Shown here in pieces: positions 1 to 11,000 of a stretch of 64,000 nucleotides of DNA. The notes under the pieces are model-generated. The model worked only from the letters and a program-made list of their open reading frames with translations, was not told where the DNA came from and made no database searches. This stretch comes from Nyssa sinensis (taxonomy: Eukaryota; Streptophyta; Magnoliopsida; Cornales; Nyssaceae): contig CM018038.1 of assembly GCA_008638375.1 (NCBI GenBank), positions 14,344,515 through 14,408,514 on the forward strand, read 5' to 3'. The position numbers were made by a program, and so were the translations under genes. Within the stretch, counting starts at the first letter, position 1. Each line of letters opens with the position of its first letter.

Positions 1-92
1 TGCGTTGCACGCAATGGTGACGTTGTCGGACGAGTAATCCACCATTGGTTTCTGCGATCAATGGTTCTCCTGTTGCTGTTCCTTTTATATAC
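1..92 (-). other. possible 5' end of a minus-strand gene running off the window
   Basis: On the minus strand an ATG at 45 opens a frame of 15 codons that stays open to the window edge (it begins M-V-D-Y-S-S-D-N). A TATATAAAA-like box lies about 40 bp upstream, near 82-92. This distance and the open frame fit a first exon, but 15 codons are too few to identify a product and an AT-rich region gives TATA-like words by chance. I see this only as a possibility. Confidence 0.15.
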
Positions 93-103
93 GTCCGTCC
101 CTT

Positions 104-1062
104 AAATATATATCAAATTTAAATTTGAGTGAAAATATATAAAAATAATTTTTTAATCTTAAACTCAAATTTATACTTAAATTAATTTTTATTCGAATTC
201 AAATTTAAATCAGTACATTATTATTCACAAAATCAAATTTTTAACGATTATTTTTTTTTTACCTAGTCTCACATCAGATGAAAAGTAAAAGAAAAAGACA
301 AAAAAAAAAGAAATGAAAAAAAAATCAAGAAAAAGAAAACACACCTGACGTATCTCGATCGGTGATGGCGGGCAAGAAGCAGTCCGACAAAGCGATATTC
401 CACCTATTTTGTCCAAAGTTTTTATTCACTGAAACTTTAAATTCATGTTGCCGAAGAGTTCAACAGCAACAGATCAGTGCTAAATTGCCCTAAAATCAAG
501 GGTTTATATTTATGTGAATTACTCTCCTTGTTTAGCTGCTCTGAAGATCCAAGAAAAATGATGCAAAATAAAAATGAGAGGTATGGATTGATGGAGAAGC
601 AGAGAAGTATGTAGCATGAAAGAGGGAGGGATGAAGGGATGGATTGATGGAGAAGCAGAGAGGCATGTAGCGTGAGAGAGGGAGGGATGGAAGGATGGAT
701 TGATGGAGAAGCAGAGAGATATAGCGTGAGAGAGGGAGGGATGGATTGATGGAGAAGCAGACAGGTATGTAGCCGGAGGGATGGAGGGATGGATTGATGG
801 AGAAGCAGACAGGTAGGTAGCGTAACAATTTGGGAGGGAATGAAAATTAAGAGTGAAAGAGATTTGGAAGAAAAAAAGAAGAGGGGAAATAATTTTTGAA
901 GAGAAATTACATAAAGTAGCTTTTGGGATAAGGTGAGAATTTTTAAAAAGATTTGAGTAAAAACTTAAGTGACCATTGGAAAACATCAAACTCAAATTCA
1001 TCTTTTATTCAAATTTTAAATAAAATTTGGGATTAAGTTTGAGTCGCCACTGGAGATAGCCT
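104..1062. repeat. AT-rich repeat element, copy 1
   Basis: The left part (about 104-250) holds repeated CAAATTTAAA / ACTCAAAT words. The right part (about 930-1062) holds GGTGAGAATT, TAAAAACTTAAGT and CACTGGAGA. Both sets recur in the same order at 8880-9700 inside an intron of the PPOX1 gene. The right end reads GCCACTGGAGATAGCC, which is roughly the inverse of the GGGCATCTCTGG at the left end of copy 2, so a terminal-inverted-repeat element is possible. The centre is a purine-rich minisatellite. No transposase frame is seen and I could not fix a target duplication. Confidence 0.5.
583..838. repeat. purine-rich minisatellite, five units of about 46-56 bp
   Basis: The word GGATTGATGGAGAAGCAG starts at 585, 641, 697, 743 and 791, giving spacings of 56, 56, 46 and 48 bp. 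Between the words lie GAGAGAGGGAGGG runs and GTATGTAGC. The open frames across it on the minus strand (repeated S-I-N-P-S-H-P) follow from the repeat and are not a gene. Confidence 0.85.
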
Positions 1063-2330
1063 TACAAGAGGTGATAATAGGAATTAGCATTGAAGGGTGC
1101 ATGATTCCACAGGTGGCAGCTAGGCATTGGTGATGTATATTTTTTTCAAGCCAAGGTTAGAATTTATTTTTTTTAGCAATGTATGAATTAACTTAGTAGA
1201 ATATAAACAAATTGATTTTAAATTATTATTATGTGTTAAGTATACTAGGTTTATATTAATAAGATATTTAAAACGTGATCAAAATCAAATCATATAGGAG
1301 TTAATTTAAAAAAAAAAAAAAAAACCTAGATAAATTAATTAAAGTAACCCAACTTATCCCCTTCTAAAGAAGGGTTAATTAATGTTAAGTCTTTCAAATG
1401 GATATTTTATTAGCTTAGAATTCAAGGTTGATCTTTTATTGTTGTAGAGTTTATTTTATTTAAAAAAAAAAAAAACTTGAGATCCCTTTTTTATGAGCTG
1501 GCACTAACCAATTTTTAATATATGACTATTTTGTCTTTAGGTTATTTATCATATTACATCCTTTCTAATCAACTCTCGACTCTCTTAACTTTCCTCTCCC
1601 TGATACGACCCAATAGGGTAGAAATACTCAATCAGTGAATCAACTACAGCAACACCAGCAACCCAATCGCCACTACCAATTTACAAAAAAATCATTGCAA
1701 TCTCACTTTTAAATAATCGTGGGTTCAATAGCATTACTTTTAGTTTTCAAAAATTATGATCCTAAGCCAGATCCAAATTTGATGGAGGGAGCAGTAAATG
1801 GGAACAAAATTCCTATTGAAAGTCTATCGACAATGACTTCAAAAGATTCTAGAAAATGATGCATTTGTTTGTAATGTTTTCTGAAAGGTGCCAGATGTTG
1901 TAATGGTTGTCATTAATGATGAATAATGCATTTTGCTTGAAGTTGCTACAAATCTTCAAAAGATTTCAATAGAAGCAATGGTTATCATTAATGCACCATG
2001 GTAACTTTTGATTGGAAGAATGGTTGAGCCATAATCCATCAAAGTATATAAGTTCTGTAAGTTTTGTTTTTGAGAGAAAAAATAGTTGAAAGTAATAAAG
2101 TGGAGGTGCAATTTTGATTGCTTTGTAAATATAATTATTGTTCAATAAAGTTTATAAACTTTTATACTGGTCTCACATACCGTAAGTTTTTACAGTTTCT
2201 CCCTTTCACTCTCTCACTAATTCTTCTTCACTTTTTTTTTTAACAATGATGCTCGTCTTCTTAGCCTCCTTGCAATCTAAGCCCTTCCTTCTAATCATAG
2301 TTTGTGTGTTAGAAAGTGTGTTTATCATAA

Positions 2331-2367
2331 AGCAGTGAAGTGTAAAATTTTACACTTCGCTGTTTTT
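2331..2367. repeat. 37-bp near-perfect palindrome
   Basis: The arms AAGCAGTGAAGTGTAAAA and TTTTACACTTCGCTGTTTT pair with only a couple of mismatches and no real loop. This could be a remnant of a fold-back element or a cruciform-forming site. No element boundaries were identified around it. Confidence 0.7.
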
Positions 2368-3525
2368 ATGTCCAAATTGATCTTTTTTCGTTGTAATTTT
2401 CATTACCTTAAAAGAGTATTTTTGACATCCAAAATACAACTCAAAATACTTAATAAAACTGGTAACAAGAAATAAATTCGTAGCAAAATTGAAAATTTCA
2501 CTACCTTCTTTTTAAACTGTAAAATTTTACCTTTGAGAAGTAAGCTTTATTTTTTTCAGAATTTCGTATTGTATGTGTATCTTGTTTGATAGATCTTCAA
2601 TTTTAGAATCCAAATATATAAATTTTATTAAAAACAGATTTATAAATTACAAGTTAATAAATTTTAAAATTTTGTAAGACTTTCTTATAACGTTTTGATT
2701 TTTACAAGAATTTAGTGTGAGTAATATAAAAAAAATAGTGGAAGGGTATTTTAGTCACAAAATAACTAGAGGACTTGGGTTAATGTGTTTTGGAGTGAAC
2801 TTGGTGATAATTTTTACTCTTTTTGTGTACCGTTGGCCGAATCGCCCTTTAAAGAATTCATAAATCGTAAACAAACTTTATTTGAAATAATAAAATTTCA
2901 TTGTTTGTATATACATGAATTGAATTGAAGGTGGTTGCACTAAAATAGGAAATTTTCCATGTCTAAAGTTGAGAATATGTTTATTTCAGTAGACCACTGA
3001 AATTTCAATGTGTAAGGTTGAGTATGTTTATATATTTTAATGAAACAGTAGAATTTTTAAACATGTTTTAACAAAATAATGAAATTTCACAATCTTCTTG
3101 TAGTGAAATTACACGTGTTTTATTTTTAGTGTAAGAAAAAAGTGAAAGAAAAAAAAATAATTTTATATATCTCTAATTTATATTTAATAAATTACTCATG
3201 ATCTCCTTGTAGCTAGATGCTTGCATATAATAATATAAAAATAGACATTTACTCATTATCCGTAAAATTAAAGTAAAATCAATAATACCGTTAATAAAAA
3301 ATACTAAAAGATCAAAATAACATTATATTTTTTCTAATATTTTAAGATATAAAAGTACATATAATTTATTGTAATATGATTCAAATTGCATTAATTAGCG
3401 AATTTAGTATTAGAAGACACGTGTTGTCTATTTTGACACCTGGGCAAGACAGGTAAATACTCTCACGTTAGGATGAATATTGTATAGTGAAACCTTAAAT
3501 TGGGATGTAATTGAAAATACAAAGG

Positions 3526-3527
<2 letters not shown>

Positions 3528-3559
<32 letters not shown>
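3528..3559. repeat. (AT)n microsatellite
   Basis: An alternating AT tract of about 32 bp is followed by TTTATTTATTATTATTATT. It lies about 0.45 kb upstream of the FSH-hydrolase start codon. Confidence 0.9.
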
Positions 3560-3562
<3 letters not shown>

Positions 3563-3881
3563 TTATTATTATTATTTTTTTTAAAAAAAGGGCAGCCTTT
3601 GGGATGTCACGACTTACGACAAAGATGAGTCAAACTAACGCGTTCCACTGTGGTGATGCGGTTGAAGTTAACAGCCACATTTTGTCTGGTGTTCACATAT
3701 CAGACCGTTGGCTGAAACTACCACAACGCAACGCTCTACCTTTTCCATTTTGATCGGCCAATTATCAATTAATATCCACCGCCCGCTGAAATCCTTGTCC
3801 GTTGTACATTTTTGATCGGTCTATTTTTTCGTCACGAGCCCATTTCTCAAACGCGTATGGTTCGGGCCTTTCATGATTCCG

Positions 3882-3891
3882 TCTATATATT
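3882..3891 (+). promoter_or_regulatory. TATA box of the FSH-hydrolase gene
   Basis: TCTATATATT lies about 120 bp upstream of the start codon at 4011. That spacing leaves room for a start site near 3915 and a leader of about 95 nt. An in-frame ATG at 3873 lies upstream of this box and is therefore not taken as the start. Confidence 0.55.
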
Positions 3892-4010
3892 CTTGTACAC
3901 CAGAAAGACAAATCCAGACACGACACTTGATTTGCATCCATAAATTTAGCGTGAAAGGTTCTCCAAAGATCGCGGAACTGAAAAAACTACAGAGACCCAG
4001 AAGAATAAAG

Positions 4011-6582
4011 ATGGGAAATGACGATCAGGTTGTGAAAAAACCCAGATTCCTGTGCCTTCATGGCTTCCGAACCAGCGCCGAGATTCTCAGGAAACAGGTT
4101 ACAACAAAGTGGCCCGAATCGATACTTGAAAAGTTCGATCTCGTCTTCGTCGACGCTCCTTTTCCCGCCCAAGGCAAATCCGACGTCGAAGGAATCTTCG
4201 ATCCTCCCTATTACGAATGGTTCCAATTCAACAAGGTCAGTTCATATACATACATATATATATATATAGGTGCACCATCAACTTGAGATTAATCTTTTTT
4301 TTTTTTAAATGTCATTATTGTTATTTTTATCTTTCAGGAATTTACAGAGTACAAGAATTTTGATGAGTGTCTTGCATATATAGAATTTTACATGATAAAA
4401 TACGGACCGTTTGATGGTCTTCTTGGGTTTTCACAGGTAATTATTCTCGTTAAACGTTAAATTGTTAAAAATCCTTTTCTGCGTTGAATTAATTCTCTCT
4501 TTGATGGCTAATGTGAGTGTGAGTGTTTACAATTCAGGGGGCAATTTTGTCGGCTGCACTTCCCGGGCTGCAAACCAAGGTAGGTGGAAGGCTGGGAGAC
4601 CATTCCTTAATGGATCAGAATAGTTTATGATCTTTCCTGATTAGTAGATGGTGTGGGTTTTGAATGGTTGGTGGCTTGTGGTGTTCTTTCTTTTGTAGGG
4701 TATGGCACTTACAAAGGTACCCAAAATAAAGTTTCTAATAATAATTGGAGGGGCAAAGCTGAAATCACCCTCACTGGCAGAGAAGGCATATTCGTCTCCT
4801 ATCCAATGCCATTCGGTCCACTTCTTAGGTATTTTCATTGTCCTCAGGGTATATGTACAAATGTCATAATGGTATATACTTCCTTGACTGAAATTTCTAT
4901 GGAACTAAGGTCAAGCAATCGAACTATTTGTCCAAGTTCAAACTACAAAGAGCACATTCCTTCTTGTTTTTTTTTATACAACGATGAGTAGGGAGAATTG
5001 AACACTCGTCCATTACGTGGGGATTAGGCATTCACACTACTTGGATTGTACCTCTGACCTTTGTCCTACAAAGAGAACATTCTTATTTGTATAAATTTAC
5101 TCGTTTTCCAGATTGGGGTGACTACCAAAATCTTATTACAAAATGCAATTGCATTGTGCGTGTTGGTATTTGTTTAGGGCACATGCCTCAAATAACATGT
5201 TGTAGATGTTTTTTTTTACAAGAGATAGCCTGCAGGGCACATATGGTGTCTTGTCTTTATAGCTTTAGCCATTCCTTAATGGTTTGGGCAATGCTAGCTA
5301 CTATTGTTTTAACCATTTGATGGTTTAGGGATTGAGTCATCTCTAATTCCTAAACTACTCAATGGTTAAAAAACACCCTACCTCATATAAGCTTGAGCTT
5401 AGAATAACATTATCTAAATGGTTAATTGTAAGGTTTTCGATCATTTAATGTGTTTTGTCAACTATATGTTATGTACTCAAAGGGTTTTGAGCTGTAAATT
5501 TGTGGAGTTTTAACATATCTGCTAACAAACCTAATTAATAAAAAAAGTTAAAAATCATTTGAAATTTTCACTTGTGTAATTGTCTGCAATGTGATCTCAC
5601 TCCTAGTTTCTTTTGTGACCATTGAAGTTTTAACTAACTGTTGCCATAAGAGTGGTAAATGGTAGTGTAGTAAAGAACTCTTTCTGTTACATTCAAGAAT
5701 TAATCAACTTTGTGGCACTGTGCTTTTGTTAATTTTGAATTTTTCAAACCAGCTACATAAAGTTTTTGGGCTTGCTTATCAAGAAATATGGTTTCCATTC
5801 CTAATAAAGACTAAACTAACAAATGTAACATATGACCTTTCAAGCATGTTTCTTGCAAATTTCCCCTCATTTTCATTGAAAATTTGTAACTTAGTAGGAC
5901 TTCACTAATATATCAAGCATTAATAGAGATAAATTGTAGGAATTGGTGTTCCTTTTTTCCCCTTTATTATATCTTTAATGTTTATTTATTTATTTATTTT
6001 TTATATCAGATGGAAGATAAAATCTCACATTTTTTATTCGCTTCACCATGGACTGATTCCTCTGCTGCTTTTGAGATTAGTTGTATTTTGGTTTAAATAG
6101 AGAAAATTTGGAGGACTGCCCTGCTATGGTCCTCCATTCACATGAAAGGATATAAGAAAAAAGAAAAAAGAAAAAAGAAAAAAAAAAACATTTAGTGCTT
6201 TCAAGTAATGAGTTGGGCGAAGACCCTTTTAAATCCTCTAGGTGTCATTTACAAACTCTCTCTTTGTATTTTTGCAGGAGAGACTGACTTCTTAAAGCAA
6301 TATGGAATTGAACTCTTAGAATCATGTGTAGACCCTTTGGTGATTCATCATCCCAAGGGCCACACAATACCAAGGCTTGGTAATTTTCTGAATCACACAC
6401 TCTCTCTCTCTCTGCAATATATTAATGGAATTTAGAATTTGTAGTTAAAATGATTTATATCTCCATTTTCTACAGATGAGAAGGGTTTGCAGGGCATGGT
6501 GAGCTTCCTTGAAATGATTCAAAAGGTGTTTGCGAGGAAGGAAGAACAGGAAATATGCTCAGATGAGGCTTCAATAGCATAA
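4011..6582 (+). CDS. FSH-type serine hydrolase (alpha/beta-hydrolase, esterase-like), 6 exons, 234 aa
   Basis: Exons: 4011-4235, 4338-4436, 4538-4579, 4699-4828, 6278-6379, 6476-6582. All junctions are GT/AG and the frame is kept through to TAA. The protein begins MGNDDQVVKKPRFLCLHGFR and matches the plant FSH1/ovarian-cancer-gene-2-like family (about 220-240 aa), probably cytosolic with no signal peptide. The nucleophile is Ser107 in GFSQG, whose codons span the exon 2/3 junction. The likely acid is Asp169 in GETD and the likely His is His194 in HPKGHTIP. The early LCLHGFRTSAE segment is the family's oxyanion-hole region. Plant members act as carboxylesterases; the natural substrate here is unknown. 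Intron 4 is the largest (1,449 bp). The start was chosen because it lies downstream of a TATA box and gives family-typical length. Nothing looks broken. Confidence 0.9.
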
Positions 6583-8029
6583 GAAAAGAAACTGTTCAAG
6601 ATTGTAGTCTGAAAACTTGCATATTTGAATATCCCTATGATAATTTCTAATATCATTCAGTTATTCAATGTCTAGGGCCTGACGGCATTCGAATATTGGA
6701 TCTATAAATTTTCTATATTGATTTTGTCATTCACACCCTAAAATAAGCTGCATGAGAATTAAGTAACAGCCGATTCACGAATTGGTTTTAGATTTTCCAC
6801 AACAATATCGTGTTTACAGCATGAAGATTATTGATTAATGTTCCAAAATTATGGGCGAATTATGCATAAATGCACTTGCCCATGTAGAGTGATATTGAAA
6901 TAGCAGGTTCAGAGAAAGAGAGAATTAGGTTGAACCAGAGAAGACTACCCATTGAAATTAGCTACAGTTTCTTTGGGTTAATAATTACCTACAGTATTGT
7001 TGTGGGTGTTGGTTCGTGAATTTAGAAACAGTATTAAGAAATAAAAGAAGGGCACCAGTTTGGTCAGTTGCAGAAGTAGAATTTTCGTGATCAAATTAGT
7101 ATGCACGCGTGTGTTGCAGGTCATGTAGATCACATCTTTACGACTGACGTTAGCATTTTTCATAAAATAATAGAGGATAATAAAAATTGAATTGAAGAAC
7201 AGAGATTATTTTGGAAAAAAACGTCAAGAGTGTTATTTTCAAAATAGTGATTTTTTTATTATGATGCAGATGAACCCAAGGAGATCTTATCTCGTAGATT
7301 TCATGCGCAACTCTATGAAATATGATCAAAGGCTGAAACAAGAGCCCCACCCCAAACTAGGAATTTCAAAGAGATGAAAGTAGCAATTTAGAAAGTAAAG
7401 AAAGAAAAATAAAGATTTAAAAAAGAGTTGTTATTGCAGTTATATTTTACCTTTAATCACAAGGATTATATATATAAAGTTCAAAGTGATACACTTCTTC
7501 AAAAGTGATGCATTCTTTCATAGCAACTACAACTCTTCCATGTATGATAATGAAAAACTTTAACACAAAATTTTGTTTTGCAAAAATATTTAAAAATTAA
7601 TATTGAATTGAAAATGTATTAAATATTAAATTTGGATAATATTCAGTTAAAAAAATTAAAATTTCGTAATATCATTGGTCAATATAAACTCACGTTTTTT
7701 TGGCTCCTTTTCGTCACGTGACAGTGTTTCGAAATTTCAAGTATTTAGATTTTTACAATTCATCAAAATAATTCTTAATTTATATCAATTGGATCTTATC
7801 CTAACCAAGATTTATGAACCATAAAATGTTCTCATCTACCTAGAAGGTAGTAGCTTTAAAAAAAAATAAAAATAAAACATAAAAATAGACTGGTGACAAC
7901 AAAACCATATACTGCCCTAGCACCATCTGACAAGCAATCCAAAGAAGTCTTGAAAAAAATTTGTGGACAGTCTGTAGAAAACAGAAACAGATATGCACGG
8001 TAATAGAGTCATCTTGTTTAAAGAAGCCC
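6583..8029. other. 3' region of the hydrolase gene and intergenic sequence
   Basis: AT-rich sequence with no recognisable gene. Short frames such as 7192-7377 have no family resemblance and poor composition. The 5' leader of the PPOX1 gene should lie in the last few hundred bases, but I see no clear TATA box. Confidence 0.5.
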
Positions 8030-11000
8030 ATGTCGAAAATGCGTTCGCTGATGCGCAAAAGCAAAACAATGACATGCCTTCTCACCCAATTACCCCCTTT
8101 TAGAACCATCAACAGCACCAACAATTTCAGATCTTATCGCTCTCACCAGAACCCTTGTCCTATTCTTCTTTCGGTAACACACTCTCTCTCTATACATATG
8201 TATGCATATCCGTATGTGCGTATGTGTAGCATGTGATTAACTATTCAACTAAAATCGAGTATGAATTTTTAGGGTTTATTCGGTCCAATTTCGAGTTCCG
8301 CAAATCGAAGGTACTGTTCGAGCTCTAGCGAGGTGAGAAAAATGGGAGATAAAGCGGTTTCATCGCTGCAGAACTTGCAGAATCCGGATTCTTTGTCGTA
8401 CCTCTCACAGCAAGAAGCCTCTGAGGTCGATGAGATTCTTATGGGGCCTCTTGGGTTCAGCGTTGATCAGTTAATGGTCAGTATTTAATTTTTTAAATAC
8501 ATGTTATTATTCAGGTATTTTCTGTACATTTCTTAAATTTTGCTGCAACTCAATGGGTTCGTTTTTTTTTAATGTGAATCTTTCATGTGGTCGTACTTGT
8601 AGGAATTGGCCGGTCTGAGTGTTGCAAGCGCAATCGCAGAGGTACGTTTGTGGGTTGTGTTTTATGTTTGTGTAGCTTTTTGCCATTATTTTCTTCTATT
8701 AGGTCTTGCAGACAAGGATAAAATTCAAGTAATTGGCAGGTTAAGTGAATTTGTTAGTGCTCAGTTTGTTATGTAGGTTGGAGATTTGTTGGCTATATTT
8801 TGTGAATTGAATCATGAAGTTCTGTCTTAAATGGCACTGAAATTGTTTTATCTTTATTGTTACAGACATGGTCATCAGGGCATCTCTGGTCAAATTTAAG
8901 TCAAAATTCACAAAAAAAAAAAAAAAAAAATTCTCCAACCTTAGACTCAAATCCATACCAAATATGTTTTTACTCAAATTCAAACCCAAATCAGTGCAAA
9001 TCCATACCAAATATGTTTTTACTCAAATTCAAACCCAAATCAGTGCAATATTGTTCATGACTCAAATTTTTAACACTAACTAAAATTTCCCTATCTAGCC
9101 TCATTGAATATAGAAAGTGTAAGGAAAATGCAGGTAAAAGAAATGGAAAGAAAATGTTGGAGGAAACCTTATTGTGGAGGAACCAATGGTGATCTTCATG
9201 GACGACAATGGTGATCCTCAAAGATGGCGGAGTTTAGAGGCGAGTAAAGAGTGAGAGAGAAAGTCAGACAAACTGAGGGCGAGAGAGAGAGAGAGAGAGA
9301 GATCGGCATGAGAGATTGAGGATCCCTGGTTACGTGTTTTTTTTTTTGGGGGGGCGGGGGGGGGGGGGGGGGTGTTTCATTCAAGAGAGGAAAGAGGGAG
9401 AGAGAAGATCAGAAGTGGGACAAAGAGGGAGAGAGATCACGGGAGAGAGGTATTTTTTTTTTTCAGAGGGATGGGTAGGGTTTGTTGTTCAACCGAGGAA
9501 AGAGGGAGAGAGGTTTGGAGGGAAGAAAGACAAGGGGAAATGTTTTTTTGAGGGGAAATGAAATAAAGTAATTTTTGAGATAAGGTGAGAATTCTTAAAA
9601 AAGATTTAAGTTAAAACTTAAGTAATCACTGGAGAGCTGAGAGCATGAAACTCAAATCCAACTTTTACTCAAATTTTGACCCAAACTTCAGTAACCTGTA
9701 TTCCAAAATTGATGGTGATTTGGGGTGCATGGGCTCACCGAAGGAGAAGTGTTATAGTTTATACAAGTCTTGATCACTACCTGTACAAGGATATATTTTC
9801 ACTCATGCATCCTTGTCTATCTTGATATGAGGAAATCAGTTTTGGTGGACAGAGAGCCTTGTGACTGAATCAATGGTGTTATAGTAAGCAAAATTGGAAC
9901 GGGAACATAATACGCTACATACTCTAAATGTAGTACGATAGGAGATAGGCTTACGTAGATGACATAAGTGGAATACAATGGGGCTAGGTCTAACCGTTGG
10001 GGTGTGTTCTTTTCATCCAAAAATGAGTAATAATAATTAATATCACTTCATTTTTTTAATATCACTTAAATATACACATTTTCCACCAACAATCTCTAGC
10101 TTGATTGGTATCTCTTCCACCTCCCCATCTGGGGAGGTTGAGGGTTCAAGTCTCCTCAAGGGGCAAAGTGTGCGTGCGTGTGAGTTACCTATAAAAAAAA
10201 AAACCACGCTTTCCATTTAGTTATATAAAATTTATGATATTAGAATGAAACATGTAAAAGTATTGAATTAAGTATACCAATTTTTGTTGATATCTTGATT
10301 AGAGGAAAGAACTAAGAAAAAATTTCTCGGATCTTAAAATTTGGTGTTATGAAATGTAAGTATTTTATGTTTTGGAATGCGATTACCAAAACAAAAATTG
10401 TTAGGGTATTAGTGTTTCCTAGTAACTATGGATGAAGTCTTTAGCATATAAACAGGTTGCAAGAAGATACATTTGGTTTATTTTCACTTTTTAAAACAAA
10501 AAAATTTACCCATAACTATCTCTATGGGCTAAAATGTCTGTTTTGTGAACAAAAATTACCTTTTGGGATATTTAAAACTTGACTCAAGTTGTATGATGCT
10601 TTTTATGTGTGGTATTATTTCTTTTGACAGGTCTACAAGTCCACTGAATATAATCGTGTTCTTGCCATTTGCGGTCCAGGGAACAACGGCGGTGATGGAC
10701 TTGTAGCTGCTCGTCATCTACATCACTTTGGATATAGACCAATTGTTTGTTATCCAAAGCGTACTCCTAAGCCTCTTTATAATGGTCTGGTGACTCAGGT
10801 ATACGGATGGGTCTCAAATCAATATATTTATGAAAAATTGGTTCATAAAATTTTGTTAGAAGTGCTTACGTTGTTGTAGTACACTTTTGTAGCTGGAATC
10901 ACTATCAGTTCCTTTCCTGTCAGTTGAAGATCTGCCAATGGACTTATCGAATGACTTTGACATTCTTGTAGATGCAATGTTTGGATTCTCATTCCATGGT

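Larger units (their letters stand above)
1063..3870. other. intergenic, no gene seen
   Basis: This is AT-rich sequence with poly-A/T runs near 1308-1325 and 1460-1475. It also holds a near-perfect palindrome at 2331-2367 and an (AT)n tract at 3528-3559. No reading frame with protein-like composition was found on either strand. Confidence 0.6.
8880..9700. repeat. AT-rich repeat element, copy 2, in PPOX1 intron 3
   Basis: The order of blocks matches that of 104-1062: ACTCAAAT-rich left part, purine-rich GAGAGGGA centre, and a right part with GGTGAGAATTCTTAAAAA and TCACTGGAGAG. The left part contains a direct duplication of about 60 bp (ATCCATACCAAATATG at 8951 and 9001). The left end reads GGGCATCTCTGGTCAAATTT. 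No coding capacity was seen. Confidence 0.5.

Noticed and set aside
519..1001. 160-aa minus-strand frame with repeated S-I-N-P-S-H-P
   Set aside because: It is the translation of a minisatellite; the repeat units, not selection on protein, keep the frame open.
3873..4010. Upstream in-frame ATG that would add 46 residues to the FSH hydrolase
   Set aside because: It lies upstream of the TATA box, and family members start close to the KPRFLCLHG segment.
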